Shown here: piece by piece, positions 16,978 through 26,391 of the stretch
Numbering within the stretch: the stretch's first letter is position 1
Layout: every line of letters begins with the position of its first letter
Origin: an uncultured Rhodospirillales bacterium
GTDB lineage: Bacteria > Pseudomonadota > Alphaproteobacteria > Kiloniellales > Kiloniellaceae
Direction: 5' to 3'
Assembly (NCBI GenBank): GCA_913060675.1
Contig: CAJXUS010000011.1
Span: 30,804 to 94,803 of the forward strand
DNA length: 64,000 nt
The notes under the pieces: model-generated
Databases searched by the model: none
The model's input: only the letters and a program-made list of their open reading frames with translations
What the model was told of the DNA's origin: nothing
Program-made: the position numbers and the translations under genes

Positions 16978-17304
16978 TTATTCGCTGTGGGCACCGCTCG
17001 CACTCGCGCTGACAGATTGAAGATCTTCATCATCGTCGGGATCAATATCATCCGAATCATCTATATGTACCAACTCTTCTTCATCAGGAAATTCGTTGGT
17101 ACTATCAAGATCATCAATCTTTTCTTCCACAGCCTTCATTTCAACTACGTTAGACTCTGAAGCCACTTTTTTACGACCTTCACCCGCGTTTGCGTCAAAC
17201 ACGGCCCCACATTTTGGGCAGGTAACAGGCGACTTCAAGAAATCATAGTACTTAGCCTTACAGCTTTGACAGGTATGTTTACTACCCCATTCCGGCTTAG
17301 TCAC
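16978..17304 (-). CDS. TIGR02300 family zinc-ribbon/acidic-tail protein
   Basis: A 108-residue protein starting with GTG at 17304 (GGAGGA 9-10 bases upstream). The N terminus (EWGSKHTCQSCKAKYYDFLKSPVTCPKCG) has two CXXC pairs forming a zinc ribbon, and the C-terminal half is very acidic (DDSDDIDPDDDEDLQ). This architecture is the alphaproteobacterial TIGR02300/FYDLN family of unknown function, often found upstream of aroA-cmk-rpsA as here, though on the opposite strand. Confidence 0.92.
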   Translation of the reverse strand: MTKPEWGSKHTCQSCKAKYYDFLKSPVTCPKCGAVFDANAGEGRKKVASESNVVEMKAVEEKIDDLDSTNEFPDEEELVHIDDSDDIDPDDDEDLQSVSASASGAHSE

Positions 17305-17657
17305 AGCCAGTTCCTCCAGTCAGAAATTGTATCAAATACAATTATAGTTTCGGTTACGATCACGAAAAAAACTGCAAATGCCATGATCGCTCCAGACTGT
17401 CAACAAAGGGTGAATGACAATTTAAATTTATTCAAAAAAATTCGATTAATCTTTGCTAGTCACCAACATTCCCGATTTTATTCTCTTTATCAAACTCAGG
17501 ATCAATCTCTGGTAAAAGCAATATTTCCTATGTAAAAGAAACAGTAACCATCCCTTACAGGAATATAGCGACTGCATTTAAAACATACTGTGCAGCGGAT
17601 TCAGCTTTTTGAATAAATTACGAGCGAATCTGAGCAAACAAGAATACGGATTTAAAA
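17305..17657. other. 353-bp non-coding divergent region upstream of aroA
   Basis: No convincing gene. The region is AT-rich and must hold the promoters for the divergent TIGR02300 gene and aroA. A short inverted repeat AATTGTAT/ATACAATT (17325-17332 and 17336-17343) lies just upstream of the TIGR02300 ribosome site. Confidence 0.6.
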
Positions 17658-18983
17658 ATGACCAGTGACACATCTTTGTCCTCCGCCCCAAGTGACGCAC
17701 TCAAAGGAACAGTGAAAGTTCCTGGTGACAAGTCCATCTCTCACCGCTCGCTCATGTTTGGTGCACTCGCCATTGGCAAGACCAATGTTTTTGGGATGCT
17801 CGAGGGTGAAGACGTTCTTGCGACTGCTAAGGCCATGCGTGCACTCGGCGCCAAAGTAGAGCGTGATGATAGCGGTGTTTGGCACGTTGAGGGCCGTGGT
17901 ATTGGCGGGTTATGTGAGCCAGAAGATGTGCTGGATATGGGAAACTCCGGGACATCTGCTCGCCTATTGATGGGTATTTTGGGCAGCCATCCCATTACGA
18001 CATTTTTAACCGGCGATGCCTCGTTACGTAAACGCCCCATGGGCCGTGTTGCAAACCCTATTACGGAAATGGGGGCGCAGGTCCACTGTCGATCCGGGCA
18101 AAGGCTCCCCCTTCTGGTCCAAGGCGCTGAGACACCGATGCCAATTCGATACAAGCTCCCGATGGCTTCCGCCCAGGTTAAATCTTGTATCCTTTTGGCT
18201 GGCCTCAACACACCAGGAGAGACCACGGTTATCGAAACGGAACACACCAGGGATCACACCGAACTTATGCTCCGCCACTTTGGAGCCGAAGTCAGAGTAG
18301 TACAAACCGATGAGGGGCGCGAGACCACCATTGTTGGCCAACCGGAACTGAAGGCAGCAGACGTGCATGTGCCATCTGACCCTTCATCAGCAGCCTTTCC
18401 AACGGTAGCAGCCCTTATCAAACCCGGGTCAGAGCTAACGTTACCAGGGATTGGCATGAACCCGCACCGCAATGGTATCTATATCACCCTGAAGGAAATG
18501 GGCGCAGATATAACCCTGATAAATGAGCGGGAAGAAGCGGGCGAACCGGTTGCTGATCTTGTTATTCGCGCAAGTAAACTAAAAGGCATCACCGTTCCTG
18601 CCGAACGCGCCCCCTCGATGATTGATGAATACCCGATCCTGGCTGTTGCCGCCTCATTTGCGGAGGGAAAAACGGTCATGGAAGGGCTCGGTGAACTTAG
18701 GGTGAAAGAAAGTGATCGCCTGTCCGCTGTTGCCAACGGCTTGAAGGCCTGCGGTGTAACTTGTGAAGAAGGGGATGATTATCTCATTGTTGAAGGCTCC
18801 AGCACAGCCCCACAAGGCGGTGGCACCATCACGACCCACTTTGATCATCGTATTGCCATGAGCTTCTTGGTCATGGGCATGGCCTCCCAAGAACCTGTGA
18901 AGGTACTTGATGCTGAGGCAATTGATACCAGTTTCCCTGATTTTGCCAAACTTATGAACGGTCTTGGCGCCAAGGTCGGTTAA
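17658..18983 (+). CDS. aroA: 3-phosphoshikimate 1-carboxyvinyltransferase (EPSP synthase)
   Basis: Transfers enolpyruvyl from PEP to shikimate-3-phosphate, the sixth step of chorismate synthesis. The 441-residue protein shows [90 protein letters not shown] and [14 protein letters not shown]. Overall it looks closest to class II enzymes of Agrobacterium CP4 type, but the position that is Ala in the glyphosate-tolerant CP4 enzyme (GNAATG) is Gly here (GNSGTS). It heads the + strand aroA-cmk-rpsA series. Confidence 0.97.
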   Translation: MTSDTSLSSAPSDALKGTVKVPGDKSISHRSLMFGALAIGKTNVFGMLEGEDVLATAKAMRALGAKVERDDSGVWHVEGRGIGGLCEPEDVLDMGNSGTSARLLMGILGSHPITTFLTGDASLRKRPMGRVANPITEMGAQVHCRSGQRLPLLVQGAETPMPIRYKLPMASAQVKSCILLAGLNTPGETTVIETEHTRDHTELMLRHFGAEVRVVQTDEGRETTIVGQPELKAADVHVPSDPSSAAFPTVAALIKPGSELTLPGIGMNPHRNGIYITLKEMGADITLINEREEAGEPVADLVIRASKLKGITVPAERAPSMIDEYPILAVAASFAEGKTVMEGLGELRVKESDRLSAVANGLKACGVTCEEGDDYLIVEGSSTAPQGGGTITTHFDHRIAMSFLVMGMASQEPVKVLDAEAIDTSFPDFAKLMNGLGAKVG

Positions 18984-19018
18984 TCGATCTGCTCTAATTT
19001 GTACTAAAGGAATATACC

Positions 19019-19660
19019 TTGCCCGTAATCGCTATTGATGGCCCTGTCGCATCCGGAAAAGGAACCCTTGCCCGTCGCCTGGCCAAAGCGCTTGATTTTG
19101 CTTATCTCGATACCGGATCTTTGTACCGCGCGGTCGCTTCTCTCGTTTTAGCACGTGGCAGTGATCCCAACGACTCCGTACTCGCCGCAAAGGTTGCAGA
19201 TGGCTTTACTGCTGCAGATATTGATCGAGACGATTTACGTGCAGAAAAAGTTGGACAGGCAGCATCCATCGTTGCAGCCAACCACGAAGTTAGAAAATCT
19301 CTTCTGGTATTTCAACGTAACTTTGCAAAGGCCCCACCAAACAATCACTTAGGTGCTATTTTGGATGGAAGAGACATCGGGACTGTTGTTTGTCCAGAGG
19401 CCAAAATAAAGCTCTTCATTTCTGCAACACCAGAAGTCCGCGCCGAGCGCAGGCATAAAGAGTTGCTAGGACGCGGTGATCAGTCTATATACGCCCGCGT
19501 ACTGGAAGACTTGCGTGAACGCGATGAGCGCGATCGTAACCGTGACACAGCTCCTCTTAGAGCAGCTGATGACGCAGTAGTTCTTGATACCAGTGATATG
19601 GATGCTGACAAGGCGTTTTTACTAGCGAAGAAACTCATCGATGAGCGTCTTTCCATCTAG
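19019..19660 (+). CDS. cmk: Cytidylate kinase
   Basis: A 213-residue CMP/dCMP kinase supplying CDP. It starts with TTG at 19019, supported by AAGGAA seven bases upstream and by the immediate IAIDGPVASGKGTLARRLA P-loop. FAYLDTGSLYRAVA, LDGRDIGTVVCPEAKIKLFI and RHKELLGRGDQ are family motifs, and RDERDRNRDTAPLRAADDAVVLDTS is the usual C-terminal signature. It follows aroA by 35 bases in the order conserved across proteobacteria. Confidence 0.96.
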   Translation: MPVIAIDGPVASGKGTLARRLAKALDFAYLDTGSLYRAVASLVLARGSDPNDSVLAAKVADGFTAADIDRDDLRAEKVGQAASIVAANHEVRKSLLVFQRNFAKAPPNNHLGAILDGRDIGTVVCPEAKIKLFISATPEVRAERRHKELLGRGDQSIYARVLEDLRERDERDRNRDTAPLRAADDAVVLDTSDMDADKAFLLAKKLIDERLSI

Positions 19661-19689
19661 TTCTTGTTCGTATCTTACATCACGGATTT

Positions 19690-19799
19690 AAGAGCTTTTC
19701 TGTCAGTATATTATGACTAGCCCGGGATGGTCCTGGGTAGACCGCCGGAAAAACCGGCCGGCCTGTATAGTGCGAACCTGTTGAAAGGAATTATTAACC
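19690..19799 (+). promoter_or_regulatory. Structured 5' leader of rpsA
   Basis: The 139-bp gap before rpsA contains a possible -10 element TATATT near 19710 and then GC-rich hairpins: GGTC/GACC around 19729-19743 and GCCGG-AAAAA-CCGGC at 19744-19758. GAAAGGAATTATT precedes the ATG. Leaders of S1 genes are often sites of autogenous control; that role here is inference. Confidence 0.4.
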
Positions 19800-21491
19800 A
19801 TGGCTGAAGCAGCTGTAGAAAGCTTTGCCGACCTACTAGACGAATCCCTCGGTCAATCCGATCGTCTTGAAGGTAATGTACTTAAAGGTATAATCGTTGC
19901 CATTGAAGGCGACGTTGCCCTTATTGATGTAGGCCTCAAATCTGAAGGCCGCGTTCCACTTAGAGAATTTGCTGACGCTGGTCAGGCTCCCGAAATGAAA
20001 ATCGGGGATGAGGTAGAAGTTTACCTCGAGCGCATGGAAAGCAAAACCGGGGATGTTATGATCTCCCGTGATAAAGCTAAGCGTGAAGAAGCCTGGACAC
20101 AGCTCGAAAAATCCTTTGGCGACAACGAGCGCGTTAACGGCGTTATCTTTGGTCGCGTTAAAGGTGGCTTCACTGTTGATCTTTCCGGCGCCGTTGCATT
20201 CTTGCCAGGCAGCCAAGTCGACATCCGTCCCGTACGTGACGTTTCCCCATTGATGGGCAACCCTCAGCCGTTCCAGATCCTGAAAATGGATCGCGCACGT
20301 GGCAACATCGTTGTTTCACGTCGTGCCGTTCTCGAAGAGACTCGTGCTGAACAGCGTTCAGAGTTGATCCAGAACCTCACAGAAGGTCAGGTTCTTCAGG
20401 GTGTTGTTAAAAACATCACTGATTACGGTGCCTTCGTTGATCTCGGCGGCGTAGACGGTCTGTTGCACGTTACCGACATCTCTTGGAAGCGTATCAACCA
20501 CCCAAGCGAAAAACTGACTATTGGCCAGCAGGTCGACGTTCAGGTTATCCGCTTCAACGCAGAAACACAGCGTATCAGCCTCGGCATGAAACAGCTTGAA
20601 ACTGACCCATGGGATGGCGTTGCCGCTAAATACCCAGTTGGTGCGAAGCTTGAAGGCCGCGTAACTAATATCACTGACTACGGTGCCTTTGTTGAGCTCG
20701 AAGCTGGTATTGAAGGTCTGGTTCACGTTTCTGAAATGTCTTGGACTAAGAAAAACATCCACCCTGGTAAAATCGTTTCTACCAGCCAGGAAGTTGCAGT
20801 CATGGTTCTCGACGTTGACGAATCCAAACGTCGTATCAGCCTTGGCCTGAAACAGTGTTCTTCCAATCCTTGGGAGTCATTCCAGGCGAACCACCCAGCT
20901 GAAACTGAGCTTGATGGCGAAATCAAAAACATCACCGAATTCGGTCTGTTTGTTGGTCTCCCAGGCGAAATCGACGGCATGGTTCACCTTTCAGATTTGA
21001 ACTGGGAACTTTCCGGTGATGAAGCTGTAAAAGAATACACCAAAGGTGACATTGTTAAGGTTAAAGTTCTCGACGTTGACGTTGATAAAGAACGTATTAG
21101 CCTCGGCATCAAACAGCTTAGCGCAGATCCATTCGCTGGTTCTGTTGAAGGTCTGAAAAAAGGTGTTGTTGTTACGTGTACAATTACAGCTGTGACTGAT
21201 AACGCTCTCGACGTTCAAATCGCTGATGGTGCTTCCGGTACGATCCGCAAAACTGAACTTTCACGTGAGCGCAGCGAGCAACGTACAGATCGCTTCGCTG
21301 TTGGCGAAAAAATCGATGCACGTATCACAAACATCGATGCCAAATCTCGCAGAATCACTCTTTCTGTCAAACAGCATGAAGCTGCTGAAGAGAAACAGGC
21401 AATGGCTGAATTCGGTTCAACAGACTCCGGCGCTAGCCTCGGCGATATTCTCGGCGAAGCTCTCTCCAAAGCTGCTGAAGACAAAAAATAA
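19800..21491 (+). CDS. rpsA: 30S ribosomal protein S1
   Basis: A 563-residue S1 protein, the mRNA-binding ribosomal protein needed for initiation on structured or weak-site messages. Six S1/OB repeats are recognisable, with repeats 3 to 5 marked by NITDYGAFVDLGGVDGLLHVTDISW, NITDYGAFVELEAGIEGLVHVSEMSW and NITEFGLFVGLPGEIDGMVHLSDLNW, each ending in a RISLG-K motif. Codon use is more biased towards highly expressed codons than in neighbours. It is monocistronic or distal to cmk, with a strong terminator at 21515. Confidence 0.97.
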   Translation: MAEAAVESFADLLDESLGQSDRLEGNVLKGIIVAIEGDVALIDVGLKSEGRVPLREFADAGQAPEMKIGDEVEVYLERMESKTGDVMISRDKAKREEAWTQLEKSFGDNERVNGVIFGRVKGGFTVDLSGAVAFLPGSQVDIRPVRDVSPLMGNPQPFQILKMDRARGNIVVSRRAVLEETRAEQRSELIQNLTEGQVLQGVVKNITDYGAFVDLGGVDGLLHVTDISWKRINHPSEKLTIGQQVDVQVIRFNAETQRISLGMKQLETDPWDGVAAKYPVGAKLEGRVTNITDYGAFVELEAGIEGLVHVSEMSWTKKNIHPGKIVSTSQEVAVMVLDVDESKRRISLGLKQCSSNPWESFQANHPAETELDGEIKNITEFGLFVGLPGEIDGMVHLSDLNWELSGDEAVKEYTKGDIVKVKVLDVDVDKERISLGIKQLSADPFAGSVEGLKKGVVVTCTITAVTDNALDVQIADGASGTIRKTELSRERSEQRTDRFAVGEKIDARITNIDAKSRRITLSVKQHEAAEEKQAMAEFGSTDSGASLGDILGEALSKAAEDKK

Positions 21492-21514
21492 ACCGAACTT
21501 TTCGGTTAATAAAG

Positions 21515-21550
21515 AAGGCCCGGTGTTCATTCACCGGGCCTTTTTTGTTT
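21515..21550 (+). terminator. Rho-independent terminator of rpsA
   Basis: AAGGCCCGGTG (21515-21525) pairs with CACCGGGCCTT (21532-21542) around a 6-base loop, followed by TTTTTTGTTTT. A canonical, strong terminator 23 bases after the stop. Confidence 0.95.
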
Positions 21551-21751
21551 TATATTCGACTTTTCTCATGGAAATGCTTTATTCTTAATGACTTAGACTT
21601 GACGGATTTTTCGGGCTCTGGCACCCTTTAGGGGAACAGGACTTAAATTACGGCGACAAAACCTAAATAGTTACAAATATAAGCCGGGGACACCGAGTTA
21701 ATTGTACGGGTATTTCACAATCTCGGAAACAGCTACAGGGAGACGTAAGGC

Positions 21752-22045
21752 ATGACCAAGTCAGAGCTCATTCAGCATATCGCAGAGCAAAACCCCCACC
21801 TCTATCATCGGGATGTAGAAAGAATCGTTACAACTATCTTCGATGAAATTTCCAATGCATTAGCAGATGGCAATCGGGTTGAACTCCGTGGCTTTGGAGC
21901 TTTTTCAGTCAAGCACCGCGACGCTCGTGTTGGCAGAAACCCTCGTACAGGCGAATCTGTTGAAGTTGATTCTAAACACATTCCATTCTTCAAGACTGGT
22001 AAACAACTCCGCGAACGCCTAAATAACGGCCTAGATTCTGAATAA
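21752..22045 (+). CDS. ihfB: Integration host factor beta subunit
   Basis: A 97-residue HU/IHF-family DNA-bending protein. [16 protein letters not shown] at the N terminus and the arm [22 protein letters not shown] with the DNA-intercalating Pro in RNPRTG identify the IHF beta type. With IhfA it sharply bends DNA at specific sites in transcription, replication and recombination. AGGGAGACG precedes the ATG. Its position after rpsA and before lapA is the usual one in proteobacteria. Confidence 0.95.
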   Translation: MTKSELIQHIAEQNPHLYHRDVERIVTTIFDEISNALADGNRVELRGFGAFSVKHRDARVGRNPRTGESVEVDSKHIPFFKTGKQLRERLNNGLDSE

Positions 22046-22064
22046 CTAAAGTTGGTTTAAATAA

Positions 22065-22397
22065 GTGAAACGTTTTAGCTGGGTTCTTACAGCACCTATA
22101 ACGCTGGCCATACTTGTTTTGGCGGTAAATAACCGTCAGGACGTTACGCTTGAAATATGGCCTTTTGGTATCCAGCTAGACTACCCACTTTATCTCATCA
22201 TATTGATATCAATTGGCATTGGCATTTTCACAGGTGCCTTTATCGCCTGGCTCTCAAGTGGGAAAACCCGAAAAAAAGCCCGGCAGGCGGAATGGCAAGC
22301 CCTCGACCTACAAAGAGACCTTACTTGGGAACGCGAAGAGCTCAAAAAAGAACGTGAGAAAAATCAAACGCCGTCTCAAAACGTCACCACGTCCTAG
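22065..22397 (+). CDS. lapA: LapA-domain (DUF1049) membrane protein
   Basis: A 110-residue protein starting at GTG 22065, 19 bases after ihfB. It has two hydrophobic helices (about residues 5-21 and 38-60) with NNRQDVTLEIWPFGIQLDYPLYLIILISIGIGIFTGA, the LapA/YciS pattern, and a charged coiled-coil C terminus (KARQAEWQALDLQRDLTWEREELKKE). In E. coli LapA/LapB control lipopolysaccharide synthesis; here only LapA is seen. Co-transcription with ihfB is likely. Confidence 0.87.
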   Translation: MKRFSWVLTAPITLAILVLAVNNRQDVTLEIWPFGIQLDYPLYLIILISIGIGIFTGAFIAWLSSGKTRKKARQAEWQALDLQRDLTWEREELKKEREKNQTPSQNVTTS

Positions 22398-22528
22398 TCA
22401 GGCCTTATCACAACACTCACTTCTGCACTCTGTGTAACTAAGCAATAATTCTTTTGCCAAACACCTTCTTTGAAGACTAGTATTGTATACAATATCCAAC
22501 AGTAATCTTCTATTTTTAGGATTCTTTC

Positions 22529-23473
22529 GTGCAAAATATTACTGCAGAGCAAGTCGCTCAGGCTTTGGACTATCCATCTCTTGTCGAAGCCTTGAGAGAG
22601 GCCTTTAAAAGCAACATTACTGTGCCGATGCGCCATCACCACGACATGGAGCAACCAGGAGGTCATCGAGAATCCACGCTTCTTTTAATGCCTGCCTGGG
22701 AATCCGGAAAAGCTGTCGGTGTAAAACTGGTTACCGTGAGCCCGGAAAATGGAGAAAAAAATCTTCCCGCTATTCAAGGGATTTACATTTTATTTGATGG
22801 TGAAACCGGAACGCCGAAAGCTCTCATTGAAGCAAAAACTCTGACGGCACGCAGAACCGCTGCGGCCTCCGCGCTTGCGGCCTCTTATCTTGCAAGGTCC
22901 AACAGTCAGAAACTAACCATGGTCGGTACCGGTGTGCTGGCCCCAAGCCTTATTCAAGCCCATGCTGCCGTCCGCCCGATAAAAGAAGTGACCATTTGGG
23001 GCAGGGATCACGACAAGGCTACTGCTCTGGCTCAAGAAATCACCGCTTCCGGCATCCAAGCTCAAGCCTCCGAAAATCTAGAAGCCGCGGTAAAGACTGC
23101 TGATATCATTTCCTGTGCTACTCTCAGCCAACAACCACTGGTCAAGGGATCATGGCTACAGCCCGGACAGCATCTCGACCTTGTCGGCGCCTACCGACCT
23201 GACATGCGTGAGGCTGATGACGACGCGATCCGATATTCCAGTGTCTTTGTCGACACCCGCGCCGGAGCCACAAAAGAAGGGGGTGATATCGTTATCCCCT
23301 TGGCGACAGGCGTATTGAATGTACAGGATATAAAAGCTGACTTGTTCGAATTGACCAGAGGCGAGCATCGCGGCCGATCCAGTGAAGAAGAGATTACCTA
23401 TTTTAAATCGGTTGGCCATGCTCTTGAAGACCTCGCCGCAGCTCAATTGGTTGATAAACGCATAAATGGATAG
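22529..23473 (+). CDS. Ornithine cyclodeaminase / mu-crystallin family protein
   Basis: A 314-residue protein of the ornithine cyclodeaminase family, NAD(P)-dependent enzymes acting on amino or imino acids (ornithine cyclodeaminase, alanine dehydrogenase, ketimine reductase). It shows GVKLVTVSPENGEKNLPAIQG in the substrate domain, the Rossmann core MVGTGVLAPSLIQAHAAV, and HLDLVGAYRPDMREADDDAI. The start is GTG with AGGA about 7 bases upstream. The substrate is not predictable from sequence. It lies alone between lapA and pyrF. Confidence 0.87.
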   Translation: MQNITAEQVAQALDYPSLVEALREAFKSNITVPMRHHHDMEQPGGHRESTLLLMPAWESGKAVGVKLVTVSPENGEKNLPAIQGIYILFDGETGTPKALIEAKTLTARRTAAASALAASYLARSNSQKLTMVGTGVLAPSLIQAHAAVRPIKEVTIWGRDHDKATALAQEITASGIQAQASENLEAAVKTADIISCATLSQQPLVKGSWLQPGQHLDLVGAYRPDMREADDDAIRYSSVFVDTRAGATKEGGDIVIPLATGVLNVQDIKADLFELTRGEHRGRSSEEEITYFKSVGHALEDLAAAQLVDKRING

Positions 23474-23643
23474 CTCTACCTTCGCCTATAAACGCCGATA
23501 TTGATTTACGACAAATCCGCCAGTTTTGTTAGACTGATAATTAATTGGCTCGTTTAGAGTTAAACTCAATAAACAGGGGTGACCAATGCTATCACCTCTG
23601 TTAGGAATGGGCTCCGATACAACTCTGACTGGAGATCGGCACC

Positions 23644-24354
23644 ATGACCCCCAAAGAACGCATTTTTGTCGCAATAGACACCCCCGATATTAATCGGGCA
23701 ACTAAGCTCGCTCGGCTACTTTCTGGCGAGGTTGGCGGCATCAAAATTGGCAAAGAACTCTTTACTGCTCAAGGGCCGAATGCCGTTAGAGGCGCCGTTG
23801 GGGGCGAGCCACTCTTTGTCGACCTTAAATTCCATGACATTCCCAATACCGTCGCGGGGGCTATTCGGTCGTCTCTTCACATGCGTCCCTTTATGGTCAA
23901 TGTCCACGCCTCTGGCGGTAAGGCAATGATGCAAGCGGCGGTAGATGCGGCGAGAGAGACTTCCGAAGACCTTGGCATCCCCCGCCCAATGGTTCTTGCC
24001 GTTACAGTGCTTACCAGTCTTGATGATAATGATCTCACGGAGGTCGGCCAGAATGGCCCAGCAGCAGAACAGGTAAAACGCCTTGCTCTACTTGCCCAGG
24101 AAAGTGGTATTGATGGCGTTGTTTGCTCCTCAAAAGAGATTGGCATCTTGCGTAAAACCTGTGGCCCAGACTTTAAACTGGTGGTGCCGGGTATTCGTCC
24201 TAACTGGGCAGCGGCTGGCGATCAAAAACGAATTATGACACCAAAAGATGCCGTAGCCGCCGGAGCTGATTACCTCGTAATCGGCCGCCCCATTACCAGC
24301 GCAGATGATCCGGTAGCCGCAGCACGTCGTATCGTCGAAGAGTTAGAAACTTAA
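23644..24354 (+). CDS. pyrF: Orotidine 5'-phosphate decarboxylase
   Basis: A 236-residue OMP decarboxylase, making UMP in pyrimidine synthesis. FVAIDTPDINRATKLARL at the start, the catalytic DLKFHDIPNTV segment (Asp-Lys-Asp network), HASGG, VLTSLDDNDL, GVVCSSKE and LVVPGIRPN, then GADYLVIGRPIT for phosphate binding. GGAG precedes the ATG. Two related membrane-protein genes follow on the same strand. Confidence 0.96.
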   Translation: MTPKERIFVAIDTPDINRATKLARLLSGEVGGIKIGKELFTAQGPNAVRGAVGGEPLFVDLKFHDIPNTVAGAIRSSLHMRPFMVNVHASGGKAMMQAAVDAARETSEDLGIPRPMVLAVTVLTSLDDNDLTEVGQNGPAAEQVKRLALLAQESGIDGVVCSSKEIGILRKTCGPDFKLVVPGIRPNWAAAGDQKRIMTPKDAVAAGADYLVIGRPITSADDPVAAARRIVEELET

Positions 24355-24381
24355 GTATATAAGTTAGAAAGAAGTAGAGTA

Positions 24382-25251
24382 ATGGTATCGCATCAGCCAC
24401 CAGAACATGCTGTACAGGACCTCCCTGTAAAAGCTGTGAGCCTAATGGCCCTCAATACCATAACAGGGAACATGCCAGCCTTAGTACAGATGGCTGCATT
24501 TCCCCTGCTTCTTTCGGCACTTATTACCGCGCTTTCAATACCAGCGCTTGAAAGCCCAATGTTTAGTTGGCTACTCAGTATTCTGGCCTACATCCCTCAT
24601 ACGCTTTTTGCCGTCGCCTGGCATCGGCGTACTCTTCTAGGGCTCTCTCAACCAGAATCAACATCCATCTCGGCATGGCGTCGGGATCACTGGCAGTTTT
24701 TACTGAAAATGATCATTCTTTTGGCCATATGCTATGGCATAAGTTTGATCGGAAGTTTGCCAGCCTTAATGATTGGTATCGTCGCACCTGCCATAACTCC
24801 GATTCTTATTCTAGGGGTGTTAATCGCCGCTCTGTATGTTGTTGCCAGACTTTCTTTTGTCCTACCAGCCACAGCCGTTGGGGAGGCCTACTCTCTAGAC
24901 ATGAGCTGGAAACATACCCAAAAATTAGGCTGGAGCTTGATAGGGGCGTTTCTTCTTTTAACCGTGCCGTTTGTTATTTTTATCTTATTCATTACCATAC
25001 TTGCTATTAGCAACTTCTTTACAGGTATGCCGACGACGCCAGAGGAACTTAAAGAATTTAATTCACTGCTTTTCATTCAAAACAATGGACCTGCATTATT
25101 TTTCCTACAACTCGTCATTCTTACACTTACCTATTTTCCAATGGCCGCAGTGATATCAATGCTGTCCATAGCCTTTAAGGTCTGCACAGGCTGGGTTCCT
25201 GCGCAAGAAAAGGTTGATGCAAGCGAAGATCCTACGGAAATAGAAGAGTAG
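24382..25251 (+). CDS. Uncharacterised polytopic membrane protein (copy A of a pair)
   Basis: A 289-residue protein with about six hydrophobic segments; I do not recognise a named family. It is related to the next gene: both share an R-L-(S/L)-(F/Y)-V-(L/V)-P-A motif, a following SWKHTQ/SWRHTR element before a long membrane helix, and a similar last helix ending in TGW/SGW. It starts 27 bases after pyrF with no terminator between, so it is probably in the pyrF transcript. The C terminus is acidic. A transporter or membrane-organising role is possible but unsupported. Confidence 0.75.
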   Translation: MVSHQPPEHAVQDLPVKAVSLMALNTITGNMPALVQMAAFPLLLSALITALSIPALESPMFSWLLSILAYIPHTLFAVAWHRRTLLGLSQPESTSISAWRRDHWQFLLKMIILLAICYGISLIGSLPALMIGIVAPAITPILILGVLIAALYVVARLSFVLPATAVGEAYSLDMSWKHTQKLGWSLIGAFLLLTVPFVIFILFITILAISNFFTGMPTTPEELKEFNSLLFIQNNGPALFFLQLVILTLTYFPMAAVISMLSIAFKVCTGWVPAQEKVDASEDPTEIEE

Positions 25252-25402
25252 CAGGACCACATACCGACCTTAAATTCCACCCATAAACTGAATATGGCAT
25301 CGATTAAAATATTAAGAGTTGCAACACCCCGTAATACTTGAATATCTTTATCTCTCAACACTACAGGCTCGCAATTTGTAGTGCTTATACCAGGGGGAAA
25401 AG

Positions 25403-26317
25403 TTGTCGATACTATCAGAGACACATCAAGCAGCAGAAGATCTTTCAATCGCTGAGGCTCTCACTCAAGCCTTTCAGTTATTGTTTAATAACTTCACTTC
25501 AGCGGTAAAACTTGCATTATTTCCGGCCCTAACCTTGGCCATGATGGGAACAGCTTCAGCTTACTTGATAACCCTACCCGTAATAAATGACACTTCATCC
25601 TTCAACGAATTCCTACCCTCAATCCAAGTATGGCTCATACAGATAGCTCTTATGCTGGTATCTTTTTTTATCATGACCCAATACTTTACCTCTTGGGTGC
25701 GGTTCCTGGGAAAAGGTGAGCTTAACATCAAAACAACTCTGTTATTCTTTCCAGAGAAAAGACAGTTAACAGCCTTCGCTAAAGCTGGTGGAATAATTAT
25801 CTCCACTTACATTTTGCTGGCGGTAGCATCCTTTGTGGCGATGCCAACTGCAATGAGTGGTGGTGGTGGAATCTTTACCTTCTTAGTCGTTTTAGCGCTG
25901 ATGATATCTTGGACAATATTGTTATTGAGATTGTTATACGTGGTGCCTGCGGCAGCGCTTGATGCCCCCTATAGCGTTAAAGACAGCTGGCGGCATACAC
26001 GGTCACAAAGTTTTCGTCTTTTCATCTCATTCTTTATCTTAAGCGTAATATACATCATTATCACATTGGTTCTGACAGCGATTTTTGCCGCCCTATTTTC
26101 GATCTTTGACTTCTCTATATTCGAAGCATTGGCCAATGGTGACTTAGCAACCATGACTGAAAGCCCGAACTTCATCTGGATGTATTTTACTTTCAATCTG
26201 GTAACAGTTTTTATCAGCTTCCTGTTTTATACCCCCTATATGAACATGTATCTTTATTGTTTTAAGACAAATTCAGGATGGCAGCAGCAGGAAAATATTG
26301 CTGAAACTTTTTCATGA
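25403..26317 (+). CDS. Uncharacterised polytopic membrane protein (copy B of a pair)
   Basis: A 304-residue protein, start TTG at 25403 with AGGGGGAAAAG upstream. About six membrane segments. It is a diverged relative of the preceding gene, sharing the LLRLLYVVPAAALDAPYSV then SWRHTR region (compare RLSFVLPATAVGEAYSL then SWKHTQ in copy A) and a similar C-terminal helix. Both begin with a cytoplasmic segment that ends in an alternating hydrophobic helix. It lies between pyrF and trpF. No catalytic motif is visible. Confidence 0.72.
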   Translation: MSILSETHQAAEDLSIAEALTQAFQLLFNNFTSAVKLALFPALTLAMMGTASAYLITLPVINDTSSFNEFLPSIQVWLIQIALMLVSFFIMTQYFTSWVRFLGKGELNIKTTLLFFPEKRQLTAFAKAGGIIISTYILLAVASFVAMPTAMSGGGGIFTFLVVLALMISWTILLLRLLYVVPAAALDAPYSVKDSWRHTRSQSFRLFISFFILSVIYIIITLVLTAIFAALFSIFDFSIFEALANGDLATMTESPNFIWMYFTFNLVTVFISFLFYTPYMNMYLYCFKTNSGWQQQENIAETFS

Positions 26318-26328
26318 CATAGCGGAAA

Positions 26329-26360
26329 AATACTTATATCAAGAGTTATAATACTTATAT
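26329..26360 (+). promoter_or_regulatory. Direct repeats upstream of trpF
   Basis: AATACTTATAT occurs at 26329-26339 and again at 26350-26360, exactly 21 bases (two helical turns) apart. A TATAAT hexamer at 26347-26352 overlaps the second copy. They may be a promoter with an activator or repressor site for trpF at 26392. Confidence 0.35.
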
Positions 26361-26391
26361 GAGCAATGAAGAATAACCAAAGGGTGTTACC

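Noticed and set aside
17266..17535. 89-codon open frame in the aroA upstream region
   Set aside because: Starts inside the TIGR02300 gene on the other strand and has no recognisable features; treated as non-coding.
17741..18247. 168-codon open frame antisense to aroA
   Set aside because: Entirely within a confidently identified gene; the translation is Ser/Pro/Arg-rich as is usual for antisense shadows.
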